Below are positions 1-6,640 of a DNA stretch of 17,897 nt, piece by piece; within the stretch, counting starts at the first letter, position 1; every line of letters begins with the position of its first letter. Position numbers and translations under genes: made by a program. The notes below the pieces were generated by a model that was not told where the DNA came from, did not search any database, and saw only the letters and a program-made list of their open reading frames with translations. Source of the DNA: JBOGDS01 sp050743075 (lineage in GTDB: Bacteria; Actinomycetota; Actinomycetes; Jiangellales; Jiangellaceae). Location: positions 1-17,897 of the forward strand of contig JBOGDS010000075.1 in NCBI GenBank assembly GCA_050743075.1, read 5' to 3'.

Positions 1-45
1 CTCGGTGATCCCCAAGGCGGCCTGAAACACCCCAAGCTTGTCCAC
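1..45 (-). CDS. Start of an unidentified protein, cut by the left edge
   Basis: A GTG codon at 45 (minus strand) follows a good ribosome binding site (CGGAGGG at 60-54, 8 bases upstream). The frame is open to the window edge, reading MDKLGVFQAALGITE, and an in-frame TAG lies just upstream, so this is probably a true start. Fifteen residues are too few for identification. A start of this type, with a short helix ending in LG(I/L), is seen in some ISL3-type transposases, but that is only a guess. Confidence 0.3.
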   Translation of the reverse strand, partial: MDKLGVFQAALGITE

Positions 46-405
46 GATCCACGCCCTCCGCTACGTCCCGGTCATGACTCCAGGACCGTAACTACACAGA
101 CGTCAGATTCCCCGAAAACCCACTCCGTTCAGCGAGGAGCCCAATTCTGCAACAGCCCCCAAGCCACAGCACCGCCCCACGATCCGCAGTGATCTCAGTA
201 CGTTGCCCGAACCGAGCTCGTGTGCGCGGTGACGCCGCCGAGCGGCTGTCCCCGGCGATCTGCAGTGCGTCGTCGTTCTCAACGACGCTACGCCGTCGAC
301 ACACCACCTTCGTCTCCGTCGACGGGGGTACACCGTCATGACTGCGGGAGACACGAAGAGCGCGTCTGTGAACTTGTCCCGGCAGGAGACGCCACGGAGG
401 GCGCC
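46..405. other. Gene-free stretch with one perfect hairpin
   Basis: No convincing gene is visible on either strand; the open frames are arginine-rich shadows without recognisable domains. A perfect inverted repeat (CGTCGTT, 3-base loop, AACGACG, 271-287) lies about 120 bases before the DUF899-like start and could be an operator. A ribosome binding site (GGAGG) precedes the ATG at 406. Confidence 0.4.
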
Positions 406-675
406 ATGACGACCACACCGGACGACGCGACCACCGCGCTGCCCGGGCGCCCGTCCGTTGTTGACCTGGCCTCCTGGCAGACTGCCCGTGACGAGCTCCT
501 GGTCCGCGAGAAGGCCTCCACCCGCGAGGGCGACGCCCTCGCCGCGGCCCGCCCCCGGCTGCTGATCGACGGAGGACTGGACGCCATCCCGCAGGCAATG
601 GTCGCCCAGGTAGATGGAAAGAACAAAGGCCTGCCCATCATCGACATCGCAGCCTCCCGATCAGAGCGTGCATGA
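406..675 (+). pseudogene. Truncated DUF899-like N-terminus joined to unrelated sequence
   Basis: The ATG at 406 is preceded by a GGAGG motif. Residues 15-47 (VVDLASWQTARDELLVREK, then an STREGDALAAARPRL stretch) look like the opening of DUF899 (thioredoxin-like) proteins, which usually start with a W..AR..LL..EK..TR..DALAA.R.RLP pattern. The family normally runs to over 200 residues, but here the similarity stops at about residue 47. The remaining 42 residues (IPQAMVAQVDGKNKGLPIID and so on) do not continue DUF899 and read like the end of another protein, so this is most likely a deletion fusion. The DUF899 assignment is from memory of the family pattern. No activity is expected from so short a piece. 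Confidence 0.45.
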
Positions 676-1010
676 GCGACTGGCAGGCACCCGCCGCGCC
701 CGAGGGACACTGCTGCGGTCAACGAGGAATAGTCAAGACCTGTGAATCGGCGTGCCACGCTCTTCTTCCCGCCCGCAGAGCCGTATCTCCTCACCGGCCG
801 CAGCGAAGACGTCGCCGGGTCACGCAGACCGACGGGGCGCGCCGAACCCGGATCCGGGGCTGAATGTGCCATGACATCGACAGAAAACATCAGCGGCCCC
901 TGCGCGCGCCCAGCCGTGGGCAGAGATGCGCATCCGACCACAGGGAGAGAGGTGCGGTCGTAAGCGGCGGCAGCAAGCTGGAGCTCACAAGCAGCCGAGC
1001 ACGTGCGTCG
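676..1010. other. Gene-free stretch between DUF899 remnant and DHFR-like copies
   Basis: I see no supportable gene. Short open frames exist (for example a GTG frame from 742 and an ATG frame from 871, both ending at 963), but they show no domain, no clear ribosome binding site and a biased, arginine/proline-rich composition. The stretch probably holds remnants of whatever separated the DUF899 gene from the duplicated region. Confidence 0.35.
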
Positions 1011-1013
1011 CGT

Positions 1014-1110
1014 AAGAAGTCCGGGACGCGGGGTCGGATCGGGGCAGCGGTGTTCGTAGCAGGGGTGAGAGGTGGCCCACGAGGGGCGCCCAAGGAAGGG
1101 AAACACACGA
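1014..1110 (+). repeat. Duplicated leader, copy 1, with ECF-like promoter
   Basis: This leader matches 1815-1928 closely, with small indels, and lies directly upstream of the decayed DHFR-like copy. It carries GGTCGG at 1032-1037 and TCGTAG at 1054-1059, separated by exactly 16 bases, as in copy 2. That spacing suits an ECF sigma factor promoter; which sigma factor is unknown. Together with the gene bodies, this marks a tandem duplication unit of about 800 bases. Confidence 0.55.
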
Positions 1111-1112
1111 TC

Positions 1113-1716
1113 ATGAAACTGACAACCACCATCCAGGTCTCCGTCGATGGAGTGATGCAGGGAAACGGCGGGCGGTGAGAACCTCGACCCCGGATTCGAG
1201 CGCGGCGGCTGGGCCATGCCGTACTTCGATGACGAGGCCATGACTTTCGTCGACCAGGTGTACCAGCGCGCCGACGCGTTCCTGTTCGGCCGGCGGACCT
1301 ACGAGTTCTTCGCCGACACCTGGGGCGCGATGGAGGACATGGCCAACACCCCCATCGGACGTGCCTTGAACGAGCAGCCCAAGTACGTCGCATCCAACAC
1401 GCTCAGCGAAGCGCGCTGGGCACGACCGTCCTTTCCGGTGACCTCACGGCGGCCATCGGCGAGCCGAAAGCCAAGCCGGGAGGCGAGTTGCAGGTGCACG
1501 GCAGCGGCAACCTGGTCCGCTGGCTCCTCGACAACCAGCTGGTCGACGAGATCACCCTGCTCGTCTGCCCCGTGGTCGTCGGCCAGGGCACGCGGCTGTT
1601 CCCCGACAGCGGCCCGGACTTGGCGCTTGACCTGGTGGAATCGCGGGCGTTCCCGAGTGGCATAACGCTCCAGGTCTATCGGCCGGCCGGGGCGCCTGCA
1701 GTATGCAACCGACTGA
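1113..1716 (+). pseudogene. Decayed copy of dihydrofolate reductase family gene (RibD C-terminal domain)
   Basis: This is a paralogue of the intact gene starting at 1930, to which it aligns end to end once three frame breaks are bridged. Near 1165-1185 two bases are missing relative to copy 2. Near 1428-1432 four bases are missing. Near 1690-1700 there is a net +1 (or -2) shift, after which the frame ends with QYATD and a TGA at 1714-1716, as in copy 2. Conserved blocks survive: SVDGVMQG at the start, RADAFLFGRRTYEFFA in the middle, and LQVHGSGNLVRWLLD with VVGQGTRLFPDSGPD near the end. Because the neighbouring copy is clean over the same length, real decay is more likely here than sequencing error. 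No functional enzyme is expected. Confidence 0.8.
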
Positions 1717-1814
1717 GAAGTACCTCGCCGCCCTCTGGATCGGCCGGCGCAGGCGTCCAGTGATGGCTTCCCCGAGTCGGATCGTTCATTACCGCCGTAG
1801 CAGAAAGTCCTCGA

Positions 1815-1928
1815 AAGAAGTCCGGGAGGCGGTGTCGGATCGGGGCAGCGGTGTTCGTAGAAGGGGTGAGCGGCCGCCCACGAGGGGCGCCCCAAAGGGT
1901 CAAGACCCAGTGAGAAAGGAACCACGAT
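1815..1928 (+). promoter_or_regulatory. Duplicated leader, copy 2, with ECF-like promoter and ribosome binding site
   Basis: TGTCGG at 1833-1838 and TCGTAG at 1855-1860 are 16 bases apart, and both elements and their spacing are kept in the leader of copy 1. I infer an ECF-type promoter. AGAAAGGA at 1913-1920 is the likely ribosome binding site for the ATG at 1930. Confidence 0.45.
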
Positions 1929-1929
1929 C

Positions 1930-2559
1930 ATGAAACTGACGACTATCACGAACGTCTCCGTCGACGGAGTGATGCAGGGACTCGGCGGGCCGGATGAGGA
2001 CCGCAGGGGCGGATTCGAGCGCGGCGGCTGGGCCCTGCCGCTGTTCGACAACGATGCCGAGACGTTCCTCGGCCAGGTCTACCAACGCGCCGACGCATTC
2101 CTGTTCGGCCGGCGGACCTACGAGATCTTCGCCGGCTCCTGGGGCGCGATGGAGGATATGGCCAACACCCCCATCGGACGTGCCTTGAACACGCGACCCA
2201 AGTACGTGGCATCGACCACGCTCACCGACCCGCAATGGGCGGACACGACCGTCCTCTCCGGAGACGTCGCTGCCGCCGTCCGAGAGCTGAAAGCCAAGCC
2301 GGCCGGTGAACTGCAGGTGCACGGCAGCGGCAACCTGGTCCGCTGGCTACTCGACAACCACCTGGTCGACGAGATCACCCTGCTCACCTATCCCGTGGTC
2401 ATCGGCCAGGGCACGCGACTGTTCCCCGAGACCGGCCCGGACACGGCGCTCCACCTGGTCGACTCCCGAGCCTTTACGAATGGCATTACGCTCCAGGTCC
2501 ACCGGCCGGGCGGGCGCCCGCAGTACGCCACTGACACCGCCGACCCGAACCGCACTTGA
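1930..2559 (+). CDS. Dihydrofolate reductase family protein (RibD C-terminal domain)
   Basis: This is a 209-residue protein of the actinobacterial 'dihydrofolate reductase family' set, which shares the RibD C-terminal (NADPH-dependent reductase) fold. Its physiological substrate is generally unknown. Typical features are the opening MKLTTITNVSVDGVMQG, the block FLFGRRTYEIFAGSW (about 57-71), the helix-strand block ELQVHGSGNLVRWLLD (about 125-140), and VVIGQGTRLFPETGPD (about 155-170). A purine-rich ribosome binding site precedes the ATG. The TGA at 2557-2559 is 10 bases before the next DHFR-like gene, so the two are probably cotranscribed. An ECF-like promoter lies upstream. The gene is the intact member of a tandem pair. 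It is not classical FolA, and substrate assignment would be speculation. Confidence 0.88.
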   Translation: MKLTTITNVSVDGVMQGLGGPDEDRRGGFERGGWALPLFDNDAETFLGQVYQRADAFLFGRRTYEIFAGSWGAMEDMANTPIGRALNTRPKYVASTTLTDPQWADTTVLSGDVAAAVRELKAKPAGELQVHGSGNLVRWLLDNHLVDEITLLTYPVVIGQGTRLFPETGPDTALHLVDSRAFTNGITLQVHRPGGRPQYATDTADPNRT

Positions 2560-2569
2560 GGAGAACATC

Positions 2570-3148
2570 ATGACCGCTACCTACACCTTCGACGTCTTTT
2601 CCAGCCTTGACGGCTTCGGCGCCGCCAGCGGCAACTGGACCGGCTACTGGGGCAAGCAAGGCCCGGAGCTGCTCGACCACCGCCTCGCCTTGTACGGCTC
2701 GGAGCAGCGGATGGTCTTCGGGGCCAACACGTATCGGGCATTCGCCCGGATGCTGGCCTCGAGCACCGAGGAGTCCGAAGTGCGAGACCCCTGGGTCACC
2801 CGGATGAGGAGCCTGCCGGCAACGGTGGTGTCGACCACACTGGAAGGACCCCTCGACTGGCCGGACGCCACCGTGGTGAGCGGCGACGCGGTCGACGTCG
2901 TCGCCCGGCTCAAGGAAGAGTCCGAGATGCCGTTGCGCTCGCACGGCAGCCTGTCGATGAACCGGGCCCTGATGGCCGCCGGTCTGGTCGACCGCGTTCA
3001 GGTGACGCTCTTCCCTGTGATCACCGGTCAGACCGGGCTGGACCCGATCTTCCAGGGTGCGGCCGACTTCGACCTCGAGCTGATCGAGAGCCGGACGCTC
3101 GACGGCCACATCCAAGAGCTCATCTACCGGCCCACCCTGCATGTCTGA
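2570..3148 (+). CDS. Second dihydrofolate reductase family protein (RibD C-terminal domain)
   Basis: This 192-residue protein has the same fold as its neighbour but is clearly diverged and is not part of the tandem duplication. Family marks are FDVFSSLDGFGA at the start, RMVFGANTYRAFARML (about 45-60), SHGSLSMNRALMAAGLVD (about 124-141) and VTLFPVITGQTGLDPIFQG. The start is set by GAGGAGA at 2558-2564, which overlaps the stop of the previous gene, so translation is probably coupled. Predicted to be a cytoplasmic NAD(P)H-dependent reductase of unknown substrate. After the stop, a short inverted repeat (GTCAGG, 8 bases, CCTGAC at 3172-3191) may be a weak terminator without a T-run. Confidence 0.87.
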   Translation: MTATYTFDVFSSLDGFGAASGNWTGYWGKQGPELLDHRLALYGSEQRMVFGANTYRAFARMLASSTEESEVRDPWVTRMRSLPATVVSTTLEGPLDWPDATVVSGDAVDVVARLKEESEMPLRSHGSLSMNRALMAAGLVDRVQVTLFPVITGQTGLDPIFQGAADFDLELIESRTLDGHIQELIYRPTLHV

Positions 3149-3420
3149 GTCCAACCATGCACCCCCATCCCGTCAGGCAGCCGAACCTGACCCGGAAGCT
3201 CCCGCTGACCGACATGCCGACCGGTCTCATGGCCCGCCTGGTGGATCGGAGACGACCTCAGTGTGATGTCGCTCGTGGTCGCGCAACTCCGAGCGCGCGT
3301 TCCCCACCTACTCCACGACGAAGCCGTGGCAACGAGCGGATCAACGGGTCCCTCGGCCTGCTGGACATGACGCGTACGGCCGCGGCGAAGGATGGGAGGA
3401 CAACCCCGAGGACTGGCCCG
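3149..3420. other. Non-coding or remnant stretch between DHFR pair and APH fragment
   Basis: No complete gene is present. One plus-strand frame, opening after the TGA at 3264 and entering the APH fragment's region, reads plausibly as protein around 3363-3450, with YGRGEGWEDNPEDWPEAS. It has no start with a ribosome binding site and no family I recognise. It may be the tail of a lost gene whose deletion also cut the aminoglycoside-phosphotransferase-like gene. Confidence 0.3.
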
Positions 3421-3728
3421 AGGCCTCTCAGTACGACTCGCCGGCCGTTGCCGATCCAGGTCCGCTGGCCGAGGGCTTCCCCGATGTTCTCCTCGTCGAC
3501 GGGCTGGAGCTTGAGCGCCGCCGGGGTGCCGTCGGCGCGGGCAACGGGGAGCACCAGGGCGGTCATGCCGTGCTGTGAGGGTCCGTCACGACGCAGGTCC
3601 CAGCGGTCGAGGAAGCCCTCGGCGACCTGCGGTAGAGCGGCGATCCACGCGCGGCCACGGACGCCGTTGTGCCGGGCCTGGCAGGCGGCGAGTTCGGCCG
3701 GGACCTCGGTCGGCGCGGACACGCGCAT
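3420..3728 (-). pseudogene. Truncated aminoglycoside phosphotransferase (streptomycin 6-kinase-like)
   Basis: An ATG at 3728 (minus strand) has a good AAGGAG site 6 bases upstream and begins MRVSAPTEVPAELAACQARH. Residues about 8-90 follow the N-lobe of the APH(6)/hydroxyurea-phosphotransferase-like family: AWIAALPQVAEGFLDRWDL, then TALVLPVARADGTPAALKL with the nucleotide-binding lysine, then DEENIGEALGQRTW. After about residue 100 the similarity ends. The frame continues to 3258, but without the catalytic HGD.H.GN loop or the metal-binding DP motif. The kinase lobe carrying the active site is therefore missing and the gene should be inactive. It is divergent from the thioredoxin-like gene, with the MerR-type operator between them. 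Confidence 0.65.
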
Positions 3729-3744
3729 CGCTTTCTCCTTCGGC

Positions 3745-3776
3745 TTGGCCCGGTACCGCGCTACCGGGTTCATCAT
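3745..3776 (+). promoter_or_regulatory. MerR-type promoter/operator of the thioredoxin-like gene
   Basis: TTGGCC (3745-3750) is followed by a 19-base spacer and a TCATCA/CATCAT box. The spacer region holds a perfect dyad, CCCGGTA - 6 bases - TACCGGG (3749-3768). An over-long 19-base spacer with a central dyad is characteristic of MerR-family activated promoters. The design matches the merR promoter at 7071-7041, including the GTAC-N4-(C/G)TAC core and the GGGTTCAT that follows it. The predicted transcript start falls at about 3782-3784, at the ATG of the gene. Confidence 0.65.
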
Positions 3777-3783
3777 GGGTGTC

Positions 3784-4056
3784 ATGCGGGTTGAGTTGCT
3801 GCGGGTGGCGGACTGCCCGAACGCGGCCGCGGCCCGCCGGGTGGTCGAGGAATGCCTAGCCCGCCTCGGCGCCGCTGTTCCGATCGTGGAGACGGTCGGG
3901 CCGTGCGCGTCGCCGACGGTGCTGATCGACGGCCACGACGTGATGGGTGCGCCGGAGGCTCGAGGCGCTGTGGGTGCATGCCGGCTGGATCTGCCGACCG
4001 CGGAGCGGGTGTTGGCCGCGATGCGAACGAGTTTGGCCCGGGACCCGGCGGGCTGA
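3784..4056 (+). CDS. Small thioredoxin-fold protein of a mercury-resistance cluster
   Basis: This 90-residue protein has a thioredoxin/glutaredoxin-like pattern: MRVELLRVADCPN with Cys11 where the CxxC motif usually lies (here C-P-N, so only one active-site cysteine), and CASPTVLIDG with Pro44 in the cis-proline position. Cys24, Cys41 and Cys66 are further thiols. Small proteins of this shape are often found next to merB in actinobacteria, where they may bind or deliver mercury; that role is inference. I chose ATG 3784 over ATG 3775 because the MerR-type promoter predicts a transcript start at about 3783, making it leaderless. It is convergent with the membrane protein gene, whose frame runs across it on the other strand for about 200 bases. 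Confidence 0.7.
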   Translation: MRVELLRVADCPNAAAARRVVEECLARLGAAVPIVETVGPCASPTVLIDGHDVMGAPEARGAVGACRLDLPTAERVLAAMRTSLARDPAG

Positions 4057-4560
4057 GACCTGCCGCCGGTCCGCAGCGTCGGCGGCGGGTTGCCCGGTCG
4101 CGTCGATGGGGGAGTACACGGGGCACCAGATCGAATCCGCTCGGCGGAGCACCGCGTTGGGGATGGCCAGGATCTCGCAGCCGTCGTAGCCGCGAGCCGC
4201 GGCCAGCAGCATGGACAACCCGAAGAACAGGAACAGCGCGATCCGGTCGACCGGGCTGAGGAAGGTGAGCACCGTGCCCAGGCCGATGACCGCGCAGATC
4301 ACGACGAGCGCGGCGACGGACTGGCTGGCCGACCAGGGCGTGCGGGCTCGCCGGGCCAGCGCCGGGTGGCGTCGGTAGGCGACGTCGAGGACGGAGGCCG
4401 TGGCGAGCGCGATGAGCGGGAGGACGACGAGCGCGGCCGTGATGTCCCACCTGGTGATGCCGTCGCTGGGATAGTCCAGCATGAGCGCGCCGCCGATGAG
4501 CAGCAGTCCGACGGCGACGCGGGCGGCGGTTCCGGCCGGGCCGATGGAGCGAGTCGTCAC
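3856..4560 (-). CDS. Small multi-pass membrane protein, last gene of the mer operon
   Basis: The GTG start at 4560 overlaps the ankyrin gene's stop (GTGA), so translation is coupled. Four hydrophobic segments are visible, at about residues 13-29, 40-60, 82-101 and 106-122. They are followed by GYDGCEILAIPNAVLRR and DSIWCPVYSPID with Cys128 and Cys146. It resembles small membrane proteins I associate with actinobacterial merB loci (possibly DUF6410; name uncertain). The paired cysteines beyond the last membrane segment could handle mercury, but this is a hypothesis. Residues from about 168 to the end (234) lie antisense to the thioredoxin-like gene and look like a shadow of it. The native stop may therefore have been lost, with the true protein nearer 160-170 residues. 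Confidence 0.6.
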   Translation of the reverse strand: MTTRSIGPAGTAARVAVGLLLIGGALMLDYPSDGITRWDITAALVVLPLIALATASVLDVAYRRHPALARRARTPWSASQSVAALVVICAVIGLGTVLTFLSPVDRIALFLFFGLSMLLAAARGYDGCEILAIPNAVLRRADSIWCPVYSPIDATGQPAADAADRRQVSARRVPGQTRSHRGQHPLRGRQIQPACTHSASSLRRTHHVVAVDQHRRRRARPDRLHDRNSGAEAG

Positions 4561-5492
4561 GGGTTCCTCCGATGCCGGGCGAGGAGGGCGTCGACGGCGG
4601 GATCACCGGTGGGCGGGGTGTGTCGTGTGGGGGCGCCCGCGGCGAGCAGGGCGCGCACGGTGCCCGGGTAGTCGCCGTCGTGAGTGGGGTTGTTGCGGAC
4701 GCCCCAGATCGCGCAGTCCAGCGGTGTCGGGCCTTCCTCGTCGAAGGCCGTGTCCTGCAGGTCGGAGCCCGCGTCGACGAGCAGCCGCACAACCTCGGTG
4801 CGGCCGTGCATGGCGGCCTGGTCCAGCGGGGTGAAGTTGCTCCAGCCGCGGGTGTCCACGGCCAGATCGTCATCGAGTAGGGCCCGCACGATCTCGGTGC
4901 GGCCGAGCAGCGCGAACTGACCGAGGATCCAGCCGTACCCAAAGTCGCAACTGGGGAAGCCGAGCGCGGGCGGCGGCGCGTCCGGCAGCGTGGTGGACTC
5001 ACCACGGGCGATGGCAAGGACCTGCTCGTCGACCGGGTCCAGTTCGGCCGTGGCACCGTGCTCGGCCAGCAACTCGTACGCCGCGAGATGCCCGCTGCGG
5101 GCCGCCAAGGCGAGCGGTCGGCGGCCGGCGTCCCACCGGTCCCACGGCGCGTTGACGTCGGCACCGGCGTCCAGCAGCAACCGCAGGATCCGCACGCTGC
5201 GGCCACGCACGATGGCGTGATGCAGGCAGTGCTCGCGGTTGACGTCCGCGCCGTGGTGCAGGAACCACTTCAGGCCGGCGACGTCCTCGAAGTCCAGCTT
5301 GTGGTTGACCATGCACTCGAACCCCGGCCGGTACAGCGCGTCCAGGAACCGGGTGTCGCCCTGCTCGCACGCGTGGTAGAAGGCATCGTCGTCGCTGGGC
5401 ACGCCGCTGCGCAGCAGCCGCCGCACCGCCGAGAGGTCCTCCCGCTCCACGGCGTCCAACAGGGCCTGCGGGCCAGGGATGGGCTCGGTCAT
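4557..5492 (-). CDS. Ankyrin-repeat protein within the mer operon
   Basis: This 311-residue soluble protein starts MTEPIPGPQALLDAVEREDL. Ankyrin repeats are recognisable from about residue 80 to the end: LKWFLHHGADVN, ILRLLLDAGADVNAPWD, RPLALAARSGHLAAYELLAEHGA, TPLDQAAMHGRTEVVRLLVDAGSDL, and GTVRALLAAGAP. There is no signal peptide or membrane segment, so it should be cytoplasmic and act by protein-protein contact. The ATG overlaps the merB stop (ATGA, 5492-5489), and its own stop overlaps the membrane protein's GTG. This tight coupling suggests a role connected with MerB or its regulator, but no partner can be named from sequence. The gene is intact, unlike merR and the DUF6886-like gene upstream. 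Confidence 0.8.
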   Translation of the reverse strand: MTEPIPGPQALLDAVEREDLSAVRRLLRSGVPSDDDAFYHACEQGDTRFLDALYRPGFECMVNHKLDFEDVAGLKWFLHHGADVNREHCLHHAIVRGRSVRILRLLLDAGADVNAPWDRWDAGRRPLALAARSGHLAAYELLAEHGATAELDPVDEQVLAIARGESTTLPDAPPPALGFPSCDFGYGWILGQFALLGRTEIVRALLDDDLAVDTRGWSNFTPLDQAAMHGRTEVVRLLVDAGSDLQDTAFDEEGPTPLDCAIWGVRNNPTHDGDYPGTVRALLAAGAPTRHTPPTGDPAVDALLARHRRNP

Positions 5493-6109
5493 GGCCCTCC
5501 TTCCAGGTGGCCGGCGAACTCGGCGATCCCCGCCGTCAGGGCGGCCGATTGGTCCAGCACGACCGCGCGAAGGTGCGGGTGACGCGAAGCCCAGTCGCGG
5601 GCGGCTCGCGTCGACGTGAAGAAGTTGATATAGCCGCAGGTCCGATCGACCGACGGGCAGCACGCATCCTGCATCGAACAGGCCAGCACGACAGCGGTGT
5701 CCGGGATCCACCGTGCCTGGCCCAGATTCACATCGACGATCACCATCTCGTCGCTGCCCGGTTCGCTGGCCGTGATCACGACGTGTTGGCCCAGCATTGC
5801 CGATGTCCCCAGGGCGTCGATCGCGCACATCGCGAACACCGTCGGCCCGTCCGCCCAGGTCACGGTGATCGCGGTCGCCCGCGGGGAGAACGGGTAGGCC
5901 GCGCGCAGCTCGCCCCGATCATCGAAGGCCAGCACGTCGGCCTCGGCCAGCTCCGCCCGGGTCCCGGCCGGTACCAGCCGCCGCAGCAGACGGCCGGACG
6001 GCGCCTGTCCGGTCGTGGCGAACGCACTGAGCACGGCTTGGTGCGCCCGGCGCGCAGCAGGGCTCAAGCTCGCGACCGCGGCTGCCTTGTCCAGCCCAAG
6101 GGCGGTCAT
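5489..6109 (-). CDS. merB: Organomercurial lyase (alkylmercury lyase, MerB)
   Basis: MerB cleaves the carbon-mercury bond of organomercurials to give the hydrocarbon and Hg(II). This 206-residue protein keeps all three catalytic positions of the well-studied plasmid R831b enzyme (C96, D99, C159), here Cys95 and Asp98 in AMCAIDALG and Cys158 in DRTCGYINFF. The C-terminal block INFFTSTRAARDWASRHPHL also follows the family. The N-terminal part (about 15-75) fits the helical/winged segment of MerB. ATG 6109 is chosen because it overlaps the previous gene's stop (ATGA), and the stop in turn overlaps the ankyrin gene's ATG. No mercuric reductase (merA) lies nearby, so the released Hg(II) would need a reductase or sink encoded elsewhere. 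Expected to be cytoplasmic and under MerR control. Confidence 0.9.
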   Translation of the reverse strand: MTALGLDKAAAVASLSPAARRAHQAVLSAFATTGQAPSGRLLRRLVPAGTRAELAEADVLAFDDRGELRAAYPFSPRATAITVTWADGPTVFAMCAIDALGTSAMLGQHVVITASEPGSDEMVIVDVNLGQARWIPDTAVVLACSMQDACCPSVDRTCGYINFFTSTRAARDWASRHPHLRAVVLDQSAALTAGIAEFAGHLEGGP

Positions 6110-6640
6110 GCCGACCTCGGTACGGCGTTGCGTAACCGGATACCGCTGAACGCGAGGGAACTGCCCACCACCGCATCCCAGAACGGCCACACACTGTCCA
6201 GTACCCGCAGCTCAGAACCCGCGGCGTGGTGCAGCTCGAGCAGGTCACCAACCGGCTCCGCGGGAGCCAGCGGCCGCACTGCCCCGGTGCTCACGAAGGC
6301 GTGCGGCCGCGGCGACCCGATGGGCCGGAATGACCCGGCGGGCAGCCGGTACGCATACAACCGCGTGTCCCCCAGCCGTGACAGCCAACCTCGCTCGACC
6401 GCGTGCACCCGACGCCCGGCCGGGCCGAGCACCCGCTGCACATCCCGACGGCTGCTGGACCCGACGGCCCACGCCATCGCCCGCGGGCACTGGCGTGGGA
6501 ACCAGTACGCCGAGGCGAGCTCGGCGTCAACCGCCCACGTACGGCCGCCTCGAACGCGCGGTCGGCGCCCGGTGCGGAACGAACACGTCGATGGCCGGGT
6601 CCTCCGAGAAATGCAGCACCTCCCCGGCTGCCGGTCGCAT
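6106..6640 (-). pseudogene. DUF6886-like protein, frameshifted
   Basis: The ATG at 6640 overlaps the merR stop (TGATG). The frame reads LHFSEDPAIDVFVPHRAPTA and reaches a premature TGA near 6526. Bridging a net +1 (two missing bases) near 6535 restores VDAELASAYWFPRQCPRAMAW and continues through VHAVERGWLSRLGDTRLYAY, then PVGDLLELHHAAGSELRVLDSVWPFWDAVVGSS and FSGIRLRNAVPR to the stop at 6106. Both halves match my recollection of DUF6886 proteins (LHFSEDP.I..F.P at the start; EPVGDLL..H...G.ELR..PSLWPL.DAV near the end). Biochemical function is unknown. The stop overlaps the merB start. The frame break may be true decay or a sequence error, since every conserved residue around it survives. Confidence 0.7.

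Noticed and set aside
871..963. 30-codon ORF starting at an ATG
   Set aside because: No ribosome binding site, no recognisable sequence and no context to support it.
3258..3420. Continuation of the APH-like frame
   Set aside because: Open by composition only; none of the kinase catalytic motifs appear in any minus-strand frame.
3157..3783. Long N-terminal extension of the thioredoxin-like protein
   Set aside because: It runs antisense to the APH-like fragment and across the MerR-type promoter; the domain begins at 3784.
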